From positions 1,550,001 to 1,614,000 of the forward strand of contig NZ_CP081864.1 of NCBI RefSeq assembly GCF_019797845.1: a DNA stretch of 64,000 nucleotides, read 5' to 3'. Under the pieces are notes generated by a model. The model saw nothing but the letters and a program-made list of their open reading frames with translations. It was not told the DNA's origin and searched no databases. A program made the position numbers and the translations under genes. The DNA comes from Symbiopectobacterium purcellii (GTDB taxonomy: Bacteria > Pseudomonadota > Gammaproteobacteria > Enterobacterales > Enterobacteriaceae). Below, one piece after another: positions 19,340 to 27,830 of the stretch. How positions within the stretch are numbered: position 1 is the stretch's first letter; every line of letters begins with the position of its first letter.

Positions 19340-19826
19340 ACTGATAACGCTAGGGTGCCTGATGGGGACGCTGGCACTGCTGTCGGGCTGCAAAGAGGAG
19401 CAGGTACAGGTTGGCGCACGCGCACCTGCGCTGGCGGCCTACGATCTGGCCGGGCAACAGGTGGAACTGGCGCGCTGGCAGGGCAAACAGGTCTATCTTA
19501 ACTTCTGGTCTTCTGGCTGTGGTGGGTGTCTGGCGGAGATGGGCACGTTGGAAAAACTGAGTAAAACCTACGCGGATAACGTAGTGGTAGTGGCGGTGAA
19601 TACCGATCCTGATGGCGTGGACATCGCTGCGCTGTTGGCGCAGCAGCACATCAGCTATCCGGTCATCCGTGACCAACTGGGCATTACCAAAGAGCGCTAT
19701 CAGGTGGTGGGCACGCCAACCTCGTTCGTGATTGACGCCTCGGGCAACGTCACCGCCCAGCATGAAGGCGCGCGCAATGAGCAACAGTTAACGACGCTGT
19801 TCAAAAAGCTAGCCACCGGGGCCTAA
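19326..19826 (+). CDS. Thioredoxin-like lipoprotein (TlpA/ResA type, P19 cluster)
   Basis: 166-aa exported thiol-disulfide protein. A lipobox LLSGC (Cys22) predicts membrane anchoring in the periplasm. The redox motif is CGGC (Cys65/Cys68) in FWSSGCGGCLAE, and the cis-Pro loop GTPTSF is present. Thioredoxin-like proteins close the P19-linked operons in Campylobacter too, which suggests maintenance of the cysteines of the DUF2318 protein or reduction of ferric iron (inference). It is followed by a strong terminator hairpin. Confidence 0.87.
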   Translation: MQWRKLITLGCLMGTLALLSGCKEEQVQVGARAPALAAYDLAGQQVELARWQGKQVYLNFWSSGCGGCLAEMGTLEKLSKTYADNVVVVAVNTDPDGVDIAALLAQQHISYPVIRDQLGITKERYQVVGTPTSFVIDASGNVTAQHEGARNEQQLTTLFKKLATGA

Positions 19827-19838
19827 TTCCCTTTAGCG

Positions 19839-19881
19839 GGTGGCGCAGAGGGAACCTGGCGCCACCTTTAGGTTTATTTTT
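19839..19881 (+). terminator. Rho-independent terminator of the iron uptake operon
   Basis: The 8-bp stem GGTGGCGC/GCGCCACC (19839-19846 and 19859-19866) is followed by TTTAGGTTTATTTTT. It lies between two converging genes; the T-rich side overlaps the stop of the EamA gene. Confidence 0.8.
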
Positions 19882-20848
19882 CCTGCACCGCTGTATCCAC
19901 CTTTACCACTATGGGTTTGGGTTTGATACGCATGGCACCCACCACACCCACCAACAAACAGAAGATCCCACACAGTGTCAGCAGCGGCGGCCATGCCTGA
20001 CGCAGCATAAAGGTGTAGGTCAGCCCAGACAGCGTTTCGAACACAATCAACGGCCCTACCAGCACTGTCGGCAGACGTTGGCTGGCCTGGTTCCAACAGA
20101 AGGTTCCCAGCCAGGAACACAGTAACCCGATCGCCAGCATTAAACCAATAAACACCAGTGGGCGTGGGCCAAACGGCAGGGAAAAATCCGGTTTGGTCAG
20201 GGCAAGCTGTCCGCTGACCATGATATAGGCCAGCAAGGCCATGGGTAGCGTCACTATCCCTTGCGCGGTGGCCCAGGTGGTGGATTTTTTATCCAGATTA
20301 CGGCGCAGCCAGCGTGCATTACGCAGCGGATACCAGGTCCAGCAGATGACCGCGATAATCGCCATGCCAATGCCGCTCAGATAGCGCTCCATATCGACCT
20401 GCTCATCCTTGGCGCTTAGCTCCGCCAGATTCACGCATAATAGCCCAAGCAAAATCAGCAACAGCGGTGGCGTTAATCGCCACCAAGAGAGCATGCCTTC
20501 CTGTCGCCCGTACAGCAGATTAGCGGTAACGGCAATCACCACCGGCAGCGTGCCGATGATCATGGTAGAGACGGGCGCGCCAGTACGCTGGATGGCGCTG
20601 GCGAGGAAAAAGTAATAAAGCAGATTACCCACCGCTGAAAGCTTCAGCGCTTCAATCCAGTCCGCACGGCTCAACCGACGCAGACGTTTCCTGTCAGCCC
20701 ATGCCAATGGCAGCGCTATCAGCCCAAACGCCACATAGCGACCTGCAGACTGCAACGCGGCAGGGTACTCCGGCACCATCAACGGGCCGACGAAAATCAG
20801 CCCCCACATCAAACCCGCCGTCAGGGCGAAAACGATACCGCTTAACAT
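19874..20848 (-). CDS. EamA/DMT-family transporter
   Basis: 324-aa membrane protein with about ten hydrophobic helices in two EamA repeats, typical of drug/metabolite or amino-acid exporters. Neither the sequence nor the setting reveals the substrate. ATG 20848 (MLSGIVFAL) is preferred over ATG 20866 because the shorter form starts directly with the first helix and has GGGTG upstream. The neighbouring, same-strand AraC-type regulator (now broken) may once have controlled it, a common pairing for exporters. It converges on the iron operon. Confidence 0.8.
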   Translation of the reverse strand: MLSGIVFALTAGLMWGLIFVGPLMVPEYPAALQSAGRYVAFGLIALPLAWADRKRLRRLSRADWIEALKLSAVGNLLYYFFLASAIQRTGAPVSTMIIGTLPVVIAVTANLLYGRQEGMLSWWRLTPPLLLILLGLLCVNLAELSAKDEQVDMERYLSGIGMAIIAVICWTWYPLRNARWLRRNLDKKSTTWATAQGIVTLPMALLAYIMVSGQLALTKPDFSLPFGPRPLVFIGLMLAIGLLCSWLGTFCWNQASQRLPTVLVGPLIVFETLSGLTYTFMLRQAWPPLLTLCGIFCLLVGVVGAMRIKPKPIVVKVDTAVQEK

Positions 20849-20957
20849 ATCACACCCGTTACCCATTTATGCTTGAAGGGCCAGGCCCTTGTCGTGTCGT
20901 ATCACGGGAAGCCTAACCGGTAAGCCGGATAACATATTGTAGGATATTGCGCTTTTT

Positions 20958-21833
20958 TTACCGACGCTGGCCGTACGGCATAACCTGTTTTTGATAGCGA
21001 ACGGGCGTAATACCGTAACGTTGGGCAAAGCTGCGCGTCAGATGGGCTTGATCTGTCAGTCCAACTTCCGCCGCCACTTGGGCGGCGGGCATACCGCGGC
21101 ACAGCAACTGTTTGGCCCGCTGCAAACGGATCGCCATCAGCATCTGGTGTGGGGTGACGTGATATTGCGCTTTAAAGCGCCGCTGGAAATGATAAGGACT
21201 GAGGGCGGCGACGGCGGCCAACTGGTTAAGCGTGATGGCCTGAGCGAAGTTATCGTTGAGGTAGTGCTTCACCTCGTCAAAGCGCTACAGGGCTTGCGTT
21301 TTTAACGGCTGCGCCACGCGGGCAAAGGGGCGAAAAACATCGATAATGCTTAGCATCAGGCTGTCACAGGCCAGCGGGTCGTGAGTCCGCCACAGCGCAG
21401 CCAGCAGCGCAGACAACTGGCGGGCTGCCAGTGGGTCATGCCTAACCACATCGCTAAACCACCAGCCCTGATCACCGGAGAGGGCCTCCAATTGCGCAGG
21501 ATCAAGATAGATCATGCGGTAACGCCACCCTTCCTCACCGACGGCCTGCCCGGTATGCAGTTCGTCTGGATTCATCAACACCAGCGAATCCTGTGCGGCG
21601 ATGTGCTGAGCGCCCCGATAGCGAAACTGCTCGGCACCAAAGTCGATGGTGCCGATACCAAAAGCGTCATGAGTATGGGGTTCGAACGCACAGCGGGCTA
21701 TGTGTGCCTGATATAATTCAACGCCAGGCTGCTGCGGTACATGACGAAATTGCGCGCGATCCAACGGACCCTGGAACATCTCGCGATCGACGCCTTCTTT
21801 TTTATCCAACAGCGAGAGAGGGGCGTTATTCAT
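20958..21833 (-). pseudogene. AraC-family regulator interrupted by an in-frame amber codon
   Basis: The N-terminal part (cupin-like ligand-binding, with ARCAFEPHTHDAFGIG) reads from ATG 21833 to a TAG at 21285-21287. The same frame continues without shift into a complete AraC DNA-binding domain (MKHYLNDNFAQAITLNQLAA... and GLTDQAHLTRSFAQRYGITP). The stop falls in the linker, between QAL and RFDEVKHYL. A CAG-to-TAG change would explain it. The separated C-terminal half could still be translated from an internal start at 21272, but the ligand-regulated protein is lost unless the amber codon is suppressed. Confidence 0.85.
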
Positions 21834-21887
21834 GTGCAGGTCCATGACGTATTTTTGAAAGAGTAAGATCGGATTTATATAAATCAT

Positions 21888-22083
21888 AACAAAAAGATTT
21901 ATCGATCTGCGACGGAAATTAAATCCACATAAAAAGTAATTTTTTAATGTGTTGATTATAAATGATTTTATTCTTTTATGCCCGAAGGTGGGTCGCGCTG
22001 ATGATCGCGGCTTATTTTCTTAGTAGAAAATAATATAACACCATCCGATTGCTTATTTGTCGCAGCATTTTTTCCCCCGTATT
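21888..22083. other. AT-rich intergenic stretch upstream of the broken araC gene
   Basis: No gene is visible. The DNA is AT-rich and probably contains the former promoter of the AraC-type gene. It is followed by a MITE-like repeat that fills the rest of the gap up to cbl. Confidence 0.5.
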
Positions 22084-22356
22084 TATACCTTAAATAATTC
22101 GAGTTGCAGGATAAAACGTTAACGTTTTGAACAGCGCTCGCGCTGGCCCTTTAGGGCGAGGCTCATTTATGCGTCTCGTAACGCGGCAAGGAAGAGAGTC
22201 CCGATGAGCTTACTTGAGTCAGTGATTCGGGTGACAAATCTGCCGGGAGCAGATTTGAACGCCGCGTGCGGCGGCCTCGTAAGAGGTGAGGGCCAGGGAT
22301 GAGCCGAATAACGAACGCTGCCAACGCACCTGCAACTTGAAGTATGACGGGTATAT
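22084..22356 (+). repeat. MITE-like repeat, long form (copy 1)
   Basis: 273-bp element whose ends are TATACCTTAAATAATTCGAG...TTGCAG on the left and CTGCAACTTGAAGTATGACG followed by GGTATA on the right. The same ends bound a 128-bp copy at 26648-26775 in the opposite orientation. The core GATGAGCTTACT...GTGATTCGG is shared. This copy carries two extra GC-rich blocks (about 70 and 80 bp) with internal inverted sequences. It lies directly upstream of cbl, 40 bp from the start codon. It codes for nothing and must have been mobilised in trans, if at all. Confidence 0.8.
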
Positions 22357-22395
22357 ATGGCGTTAGGGTAAAACGATGCAGAGATGGGGATCCAA

Positions 22396-23349
22396 GTGAA
22401 TTTTCAACAACTGAAGATTATTCGAGAATCGGCACGGCGTAACTATAATCTGACGGAAGTCGCCAATTCGCTGTTTACGTCTCAGTCGGGCGTGAGTCGT
22501 CATATCCGTGAACTGGAAGAAGAACTGGGCATCGAAATCTTTATCCGCCGTGGCAAACGACTGCTCGGCATGACCGAGCCGGGCAAAGAGTTGCTGGTGG
22601 TCGAGGAACGTATTTTGAATGATGCCAACAACATTCGTCGTCTGGCTAACGTGTTCACCAACAACGATGTGGGCCAACTGGTGATTGCCACTACGCATAC
22701 CCAGGCGCGCTACAGTTTGCCCAATGTGATTAAAGAGTTTCGTGCCATCTATCCGCAAGTGCGACTGGTGCTGAACCAAGGGACGCCGGACGATATCGTT
22801 GCCATGCTGCACTCCGGTGAAGCGGATATCGGCATTGCCAGTGAGCAACTGATGAATGATGCCACGCTGGCAGCGTTTCCATACTACCGCTGGCATCACG
22901 CTATCCTGGTGCCGCAGCAACACCCGCTGATAGACGTGCCAACGGTGACGCTGGATATGCTCAGCAAGCTGCCGCTGATCACTTATCGACAAGGGATTAC
23001 CGGGCGCTCTCGCGTCGATCGCGCTTTTCTGGCAGCAGGCATGACGCCTGATATTGCCCTGAGCGCACAGGATTCGGATGTGATTAAAACTTACGTTGAA
23101 TTGGGCTTAGGGGTGGGGATTGTTGCCGATCACTCCTACGAACCCGCGCGTGATAAAGGGCTGGTTCGCTTGAACGCTGAGCATCTGTTTGAAGGAAACA
23201 CGGTGTGGATTGGGCTGAAGAAAAGTCAGTTACAGCGCAACTATGCCTGGAAATTCTTGCAACTGTGCAACAGCGAACTCTCGCTGGATGAGATCAAAGA
23301 TAAAGTCTTTTCGGACAATGCGGAGTCCGTTATCGACTACCAGATTTAG
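22396..23349 (+). CDS. cbl: LysR-family regulator Cbl (sulfur/sulfonate starvation)
   Basis: 317-aa LysR regulator closely matching E. coli Cbl (316 aa) along its length: NFQQLKIIRESAR, TSQSGVSRHIRELEEELGIE in the winged helix, and TYRQGITGRSR and LSAQDSDVIKTYVELGLGVG in the effector domain. Cbl activates sulfonate and taurine utilisation genes when sulfate is short. The GTG at 22396 (MNFQQL) is chosen because GGGGAT lies six bases upstream and it matches Cbl's start; ATG 22384 is in frame but unsupported. A repeat element ends 40 bases upstream, so the promoter may have been altered. CysB is the nearest alternative, but the pattern favours Cbl. Confidence 0.9.
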   Translation: MNFQQLKIIRESARRNYNLTEVANSLFTSQSGVSRHIRELEEELGIEIFIRRGKRLLGMTEPGKELLVVEERILNDANNIRRLANVFTNNDVGQLVIATTHTQARYSLPNVIKEFRAIYPQVRLVLNQGTPDDIVAMLHSGEADIGIASEQLMNDATLAAFPYYRWHHAILVPQQHPLIDVPTVTLDMLSKLPLITYRQGITGRSRVDRAFLAAGMTPDIALSAQDSDVIKTYVELGLGVGIVADHSYEPARDKGLVRLNAEHLFEGNTVWIGLKKSQLQRNYAWKFLQLCNSELSLDEIKDKVFSDNAESVIDYQI

Positions 23350-23893
23350 CGCTTACCCCATCAGTGTCAGGTTACTTATCCTGTTGTCACAAGCCTGGCG
23401 CTTAACCCGCAAAACCACGGCAATGGCGGTTTGCTTGATATCGATCAAGTGAATCGCGATTGACTGACATTATGCATCCTGCTACTGCTTTTACCTCAGT
23501 CTGACATATCTTCTTTATCTTTTCTTCTATGTGGTGAATAACTGCTTTTTTTACGTATTTTTCAGTGTTTTATCACAATTATTTGACATAACTGTGGCTT
23601 TTGACACTGTTTGACTGCTTGATCTCATGGAAATGGGATAGTAGTATCCCCGGCCATAACAATAACGTATGTCTGATGTTTTGCTTTCAGATACAGTCAC
23701 TTGTCAATCCACTCAGCGTTATTACGGGGCGTATTCATACCTTTACGCCGCACCAAGGGTTATCAAGGCGTACTGCATCAGCATTCACATTGGTCGCATT
23801 TTATCTCAGTCACCCTGATGCGCTGTTCAACCGGAAGAGAGGCGCTGTGGTCGTACGTTCGCGGCACCGGGTGGTCTTGCAATGGAATTCACT
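23350..23893. other. Intergenic region between cbl and gltP
   Basis: About 540 bases without a convincing gene. Several TTGACA-like hexamers (23583, 23601, 23611) occur in an AT-rich stretch and may belong to the gltP promoter; no well-placed -10 was found. The open frame 23601-23897 has no good ribosome site and no recognisable protein character. Confidence 0.45.
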
Positions 23894-25213
23894 ATGAAAT
23901 CAATCAAAATCAGCCTTGCCTGGCAAATCCTTATTGCGCTGTTCCTTGGCATCCTTGTTGGTGCCGTGCTGCATGAAAGTCCTGATGAGCGCCAGTGGCT
24001 TATCGGTAACATTTTGAGCCCTGCCGGTGATATTTTTATCCGGTTAATCAAAATGATCGTGGTACCGATTGTGATCGCCACGCTGATTGTGGGCATCGCC
24101 GGAGTAGGGGATGCCAAGAAGCTGGGGCGTATCGGTCTTAAAACCATTGTCTATTTTGAAGTGATCACCACCTTTGCCATCATTCTTGGCATTACGCTGG
24201 CAAATCTGTTCCAACCCGGTCATGGCATCGATATGTCATCATTGACCACGGTGGACATCTCTCAATACCAAAAAACCACCGAACAGGTGCAGAGTGGGTC
24301 GCACAGTTTAGTGGCGACCGTGCTGTCACTCATTCCCTCCAACATTTTTGCCGCGATTGCCAATGGCGATATATTGCCGATTATCTTCTTTTCCGTCATG
24401 TTTGGGCTGGGGCTGTCATCGCTGCCCAAAGCGCAGCGCGATCCGTTGTTGAACGCGTTTCGCGGCGTATCGGAAACCATGTTTAAAGTCACTCACATGA
24501 TCATGCGCTACGCGCCAGTTGGGGTGTTTGCGTTGATTTCGGTGACGGTAGCCAACTTCGGTTTTGCCTCATTGTGGCCGCTCGCCAAACTGGTCATTCT
24601 GGTGTATGTCGCCATTCTGTTCTTCGCGTTGGTGGTCCTGGGCGTAGTGGCTCGCTTATGCAATCTGCGGATCACCATGTTGATCCGTATTTTGAAAGAT
24701 GAACTGATTCTGGCCTACTCTACCGCCAGTTCCGAAACGGTGTTGCCACGCATCATTGAAAAAATGGAAGCCTACGGCGCGCCAAAATCGATCACCAGTT
24801 TTGTGGTGCCTACGGGCTACTCGTTTAACCTGGACGGCTCCACGCTGTACCAAAGTATCGCTGCCATTTTCATTGCTCAACTCTACGGCATCGATCTTTC
24901 ACTGTGGCAAGAGATTGTGCTGGTGTTAACCCTGATGCTGACCTCCAAAGGGATTGCTGGTGTGCCGGGGGTTTCGTTTGTGGTGTTGTTGGCTACTTTG
25001 GGCAGCGTGGGCATTCCGTTGGAAGGATTGGCCTTTATTGCCGGCGTGGATCGCATCATGGACATGGCGCGCACGGCGCTGAACGTGGTGGGTAATGCGC
25101 TTGCCGTCTTGGTTGTTGCGAAGTGGGAAGGGCAGTTTGATGAAGAGAAAGCCCGTGCCTACGAGCGTGAAATCAAGGGCAGTGACTCACCGCTGGTGCA
25201 GAGCAACGTTTGA
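23894..25213 (+). CDS. gltP: Glutamate/aspartate:proton symporter GltP
   Basis: 439-aa inner-membrane carrier of the dicarboxylate/amino acid:cation symporter family, essentially co-linear with E. coli GltP (437 aa). Family signatures are present: SSETVLPRIIEKMEAYGAP in the serine-rich hairpin region, PTGYSFNLDGSTLYQS and the substrate-binding AGVDRIMDMARTALNVVGNA near the C-terminus. ATG 23894 is preferred to 23882 because it matches the E. coli start (MKxIK) and has GGAAT upstream. The gene is monocistronic and is closed by a strong hairpin terminator. Confidence 0.93.
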   Translation: MKSIKISLAWQILIALFLGILVGAVLHESPDERQWLIGNILSPAGDIFIRLIKMIVVPIVIATLIVGIAGVGDAKKLGRIGLKTIVYFEVITTFAIILGITLANLFQPGHGIDMSSLTTVDISQYQKTTEQVQSGSHSLVATVLSLIPSNIFAAIANGDILPIIFFSVMFGLGLSSLPKAQRDPLLNAFRGVSETMFKVTHMIMRYAPVGVFALISVTVANFGFASLWPLAKLVILVYVAILFFALVVLGVVARLCNLRITMLIRILKDELILAYSTASSETVLPRIIEKMEAYGAPKSITSFVVPTGYSFNLDGSTLYQSIAAIFIAQLYGIDLSLWQEIVLVLTLMLTSKGIAGVPGVSFVVLLATLGSVGIPLEGLAFIAGVDRIMDMARTALNVVGNALAVLVVAKWEGQFDEEKARAYEREIKGSDSPLVQSNV

Positions 25214-25242
25214 TTAACGCACTGGAAAGACAATGAAAAAAC

Positions 25243-25267
25243 CGCCCGAGTTTCGGGCGTTTTTTTT
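25243..25267 (+). terminator. Rho-independent terminator after gltP (probably bidirectional)
   Basis: CGCCCGA/TCGGGCG stem with a 3-base loop, followed by eight T and preceded by an A-run, so it can also end the converging dcuB transcript. Confidence 0.9.
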
Positions 25268-25277
25268 ATGGCAGGAA

Positions 25278-26618
25278 TCAGAGGAAGCCGTACATGGCGG
25301 CAAATACCCAGCCAAACACACAGGATGTGGATACGCCAATCAACCCCGGCAGGATAAAGCTGTGGTTGATAACGTAACGGCCAATCTTGGTGGTACCAGA
25401 GCGGTCAAACTGGATGGCAGCCAGATCGCTGGGGTAGGTTGGCAAAATATAGTAGCCGTAGCAGGCAGGCGCTGAGGCGACGATATACGCCGGATCCACA
25501 CCGATGGCTAACGCTACCGGTACGATTGCCGCCAGTGCTGCCGCCTGCGAGTTAACAAACTTCGATACCAGCAGCAAGATCAAGGCATAAGCCCACGGAT
25601 ACTGTTTCACCAAGGTGCCAAGCGTAGCCTTGATTTCTTCCAGATGCGCACCGAACATGGTCTCTGCCATCCAGGCAATCCCATACACTGCAACGATAGC
25701 GATCATCCCAGAGCGGAAGACTTCGTTTTTAGAGATATTGGCCGGGTTGGTTTTAGTGGCAATGATAATCACTGCGCCCGCAAACAGCATAAACATCTGG
25801 ATGACCAGCACCATGGAGAGCGGCTTGCCGCCAAAACTTGGGCGCAAGTCGGCATCTGCACCGAGAATCTCTACCGCAGCAATGGCTGCCAGGAAAATCC
25901 ACATGGCGACCCAGTTGCTCTTGGGCAGTTTTTTATCCAGCAGCGTAGCCGTATCACCGTAAACGTAATGCTTGTTTTCCGGCACAGAGATAAATTTCTG
26001 GAAGTCTTCATCTTTATCCAGATCTTTACCACGAAACCAACTGAAAATACCGATCGCCAGAATACCTAACAGCGTTGACGGAATGGTAATGGCCAGCAGG
26101 TCGAGAAATTCCAGATGGCGACCGTTAAAGGTAAAATTCCCCAGCATGGCGACTAACGAAACCACTGCCACGGAAACCGGGCTGGCGATAATCCCCATTT
26201 GTGCACCGATCGAACTGGCAGCCATGGGGCGTTCAGGACGGATATTATTTTTGATAGCGACATCATAAATAATGGGCAGGATGGTATACACCACATGGCC
26301 GGTACCGCAAAGAATGGTCAGGATACAGGTGACAAACGGTGCAATGATAGAAACGTATTTCGGGTTGCGGCGCAGCAAACGTTCTGCAATTTGCAACATC
26401 ACATCCAACCCACCAGAAGCCTGGAGGGTGGCAGAAGCTGCAACCACCGCGATAATCACCAGCATAACGTCGACGGGCGGTGTGCCGGGTTTGAGTTTAA
26501 ACACAAAGACCAGAATGACTAGCCCGATACCGCCGAGCAGGCCGAGTGCTATACCGCCTTTTCTTGCCCCGTAAAAAAGGCAGATCAGAACGATCACTAA
26601 TTGTAAGATAAAATCCAT
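25278..26618 (-). CDS. dcuB: Anaerobic C4-dicarboxylate transporter DcuB
   Basis: 446 aa, exactly the length of E. coli DcuB, and nearly identical in long blocks ([59 protein letters not shown]). It exchanges fumarate for succinate during anaerobic fumarate respiration and in E. coli also acts as a co-sensor with DcuS. The frame is open upstream, but ATG 26618 is fixed by GGGG six bases ahead and by length. A MITE-like element starts only 30 bp upstream of the start codon, so the promoter must lie in or beyond that element. Confidence 0.94.
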   Translation of the reverse strand: MDFILQLVIVLICLFYGARKGGIALGLLGGIGLVILVFVFKLKPGTPPVDVMLVIIAVVAASATLQASGGLDVMLQIAERLLRRNPKYVSIIAPFVTCILTILCGTGHVVYTILPIIYDVAIKNNIRPERPMAASSIGAQMGIIASPVSVAVVSLVAMLGNFTFNGRHLEFLDLLAITIPSTLLGILAIGIFSWFRGKDLDKDEDFQKFISVPENKHYVYGDTATLLDKKLPKSNWVAMWIFLAAIAAVEILGADADLRPSFGGKPLSMVLVIQMFMLFAGAVIIIATKTNPANISKNEVFRSGMIAIVAVYGIAWMAETMFGAHLEEIKATLGTLVKQYPWAYALILLLVSKFVNSQAAALAAIVPVALAIGVDPAYIVASAPACYGYYILPTYPSDLAAIQFDRSGTTKIGRYVINHSFILPGLIGVSTSCVFGWVFAAMYGFL

Positions 26619-26647
26619 AAGTACCCCATTGCTCAATATTGACGAAA

Positions 26648-26775
26648 TATACCCGTCATACTTCAAGTTGCAGATGCGTTGGCTACATTCACTCATCCGA
26701 ATCACTTACCTGAGTAAGCTCATCGGGATTCCTTCACTTGCCGCCTTTCTGCAACTCGAATTATTTAGGGTATAA
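26648..26775 (-). repeat. MITE-like repeat, short form (copy 2)
   Basis: 128-bp element with the same ends as copy 1, in the opposite orientation. On the plus strand it begins TATACCCGTCATACTTCAAG and ends TAATTCGAG-type sequence followed by TTTAGGGTATA. The core with GAATCCCGATGAGCTTACT is visible on the minus strand. It separates dcuB from its upstream region. Confidence 0.8.
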
Positions 26776-26814
26776 ATAAATTAAGTTGGCTTACTGTCGT
26801 CGTGGGTACTATAG

Positions 26815-26878
26815 GGATTATTGGATTATTGGATTATTGGATTATTGGATTATTGGATTATTGGATTATTGGATTATT
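26815..26878. repeat. Tandem repeat, 8 copies of GGATTATT
   Basis: Eight perfect head-to-tail copies of the 8-base unit GGATTATT. It lies about 200 bp upstream of dcuB, in a region likely to contain its promoter. Perfect short repeats of this kind change copy number by slippage. Confidence 0.97.
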
Positions 26879-26960
26879 ATTTATTTGATCCATGTCTACA
26901 ATTTTTTATATTTATAAATTTTAATTCAAATAAAAGAAGCAGATCCCAATAATAATTATT

Positions 26961-26995
26961 ATTTGGTTTATTTGGTTTATTTGGTTTATTTGGTT
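26961..26995. repeat. Tandem repeat, about 3.9 copies of ATTTGGTTT
   Basis: Nearly four copies of the 9-base unit ATTTGGTTT; the last copy lacks one base. Its unit is unrelated to the neighbouring 8-base repeat 83 bases away. Confidence 0.93.
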
Positions 26996-27564
26996 ATTTA
27001 ACTCTAAAATTAATTATATTAGGGAAATTAAAACAGAGGGTGAATTTATTGCGTTAATTATCTTATTTAATGTTTACTATATTTTTCAATGTTGTTTTTA
27101 ATTTGTTGTTTTAATGCTTTGCATAAGTTTGTTTTTTGCTAATAAATCGATAATGAAAAGAAATGAGGCGCTTTCCGAGATATTCATTATCGATGATAAT
27201 GATTTTCAATGCCTTTAACTCTTTGGTGGTAATGGTTTTTTCATTACTGCTGCGTTGTTGCTGCAATCGCTGTGACGGTTGTCATGTTACGTTTTTTACT
27301 AAAATGCTTTTTCACCTTTATTGCGCTTTTTCTTGCCGAAAAAGAAATCCATTGTCCGCTTGTTATAGCATGTTCGGTTATTAAAAAAATTATTTACTGT
27401 CTGATTTAAGAATAACTTTAGTTAGCATGAAGAAAATATACAGGCAGTTTCTGCAAGGTTTGCCCGTTGGCTTTTGTTATCGTCGTGCTGCCATGGGCAG
27501 GCTGAGATGTTCGACTACACTTAAGGGTCAATGATGCGGCCAGTAAACAGCTGGAGAGGTTAAT

Positions 27565-27726
27565 ATGGCAGAGCAACAAATGGACGATCCTAAAGCGGTT
27601 ACGGTGGGCGACGGACTGGCCAAAGTGCACGAGGCGGCAGAGCAGTTAACCGAAGAGGAGATCGACGCGCTGGCAGACGCAGCGCGTGTAGCGGCGCAAA
27701 ATACCAATAAGGAACGTCCAGATTGA
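27565..27726 (+). CDS. Small acidic protein, 53 aa, function unknown
   Basis: Short gene with an excellent ribosome site (GGAGAGG, 5 bases before ATG 27565). The product starts MAEQQMDDPKAV and ends NTNKERPD. It is rich in Ala, Glu and Asp, lacks hydrophobic segments, and contains a likely helix (VHEAAEQLTEEEIDALADAA). I do not recognise the family. It lies in DNA with coding-like composition just after a long AT-rich stretch and ends 21 bases before the sigma-54 promoter of patD. A cytoplasmic regulatory or stress peptide is possible, but nothing in the sequence proves it. Confidence 0.65.
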   Translation: MAEQQMDDPKAVTVGDGLAKVHEAAEQLTEEEIDALADAARVAAQNTNKERPD

Positions 27727-27747
27727 TTGCATTGTGGTGAGCGAAAG

Positions 27748-27763
27748 TGGCAGGTTTTTTGCA
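27748..27763 (+). promoter_or_regulatory. Sigma-54 promoter of patD
   Basis: TGGCAGGTTTTTTGCA has GG and GC exactly ten bases apart and matches the TGGCA...TTGCA consensus well. The predicted start is near 27774, about 57 bases before patD. Sigma-54 control fits nitrogen-regulated putrescine breakdown. Confidence 0.8.
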
Positions 27764-27830
27764 CACTTAGCATCACAATGCAGAAAAAATCCATGCAGAC
27801 AACAGACTGATTTCGGGTGACGAGGACGCG

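Larger units (their letters stand above)
26776..27564. other. AT-rich intergenic region upstream of dcuB
   Basis: About 790 bases, very AT-rich, without a convincing gene. It holds two separate short tandem repeats (described apart) and a Fur-box-like stretch at 27195-27213 (14 of 19 matches to consensus) with no obvious target. The open frame 27163-27384 lacks a ribosome site and has an unusual Cys-rich composition; it was not accepted. Confidence 0.5.

Noticed and set aside
23601..23897. 98-aa open frame between cbl and gltP
   Set aside because: No ribosome site; overlaps the gltP start; composition not protein-like.
26815..26995. CRISPR array
   Set aside because: The repeats are 8 and 9 bases, contiguous and without spacers; no cas gene is present.
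27195..27213. Second Fur box
   Set aside because: It matches the consensus at 14 of 19 positions, but in very AT-rich DNA and with no iron-related gene nearby, so chance similarity is likely.
27163..27384. 73-aa open frame
   Set aside because: No ribosome site, AT-rich surroundings, Cys-rich improbable composition and no recognisable pattern.
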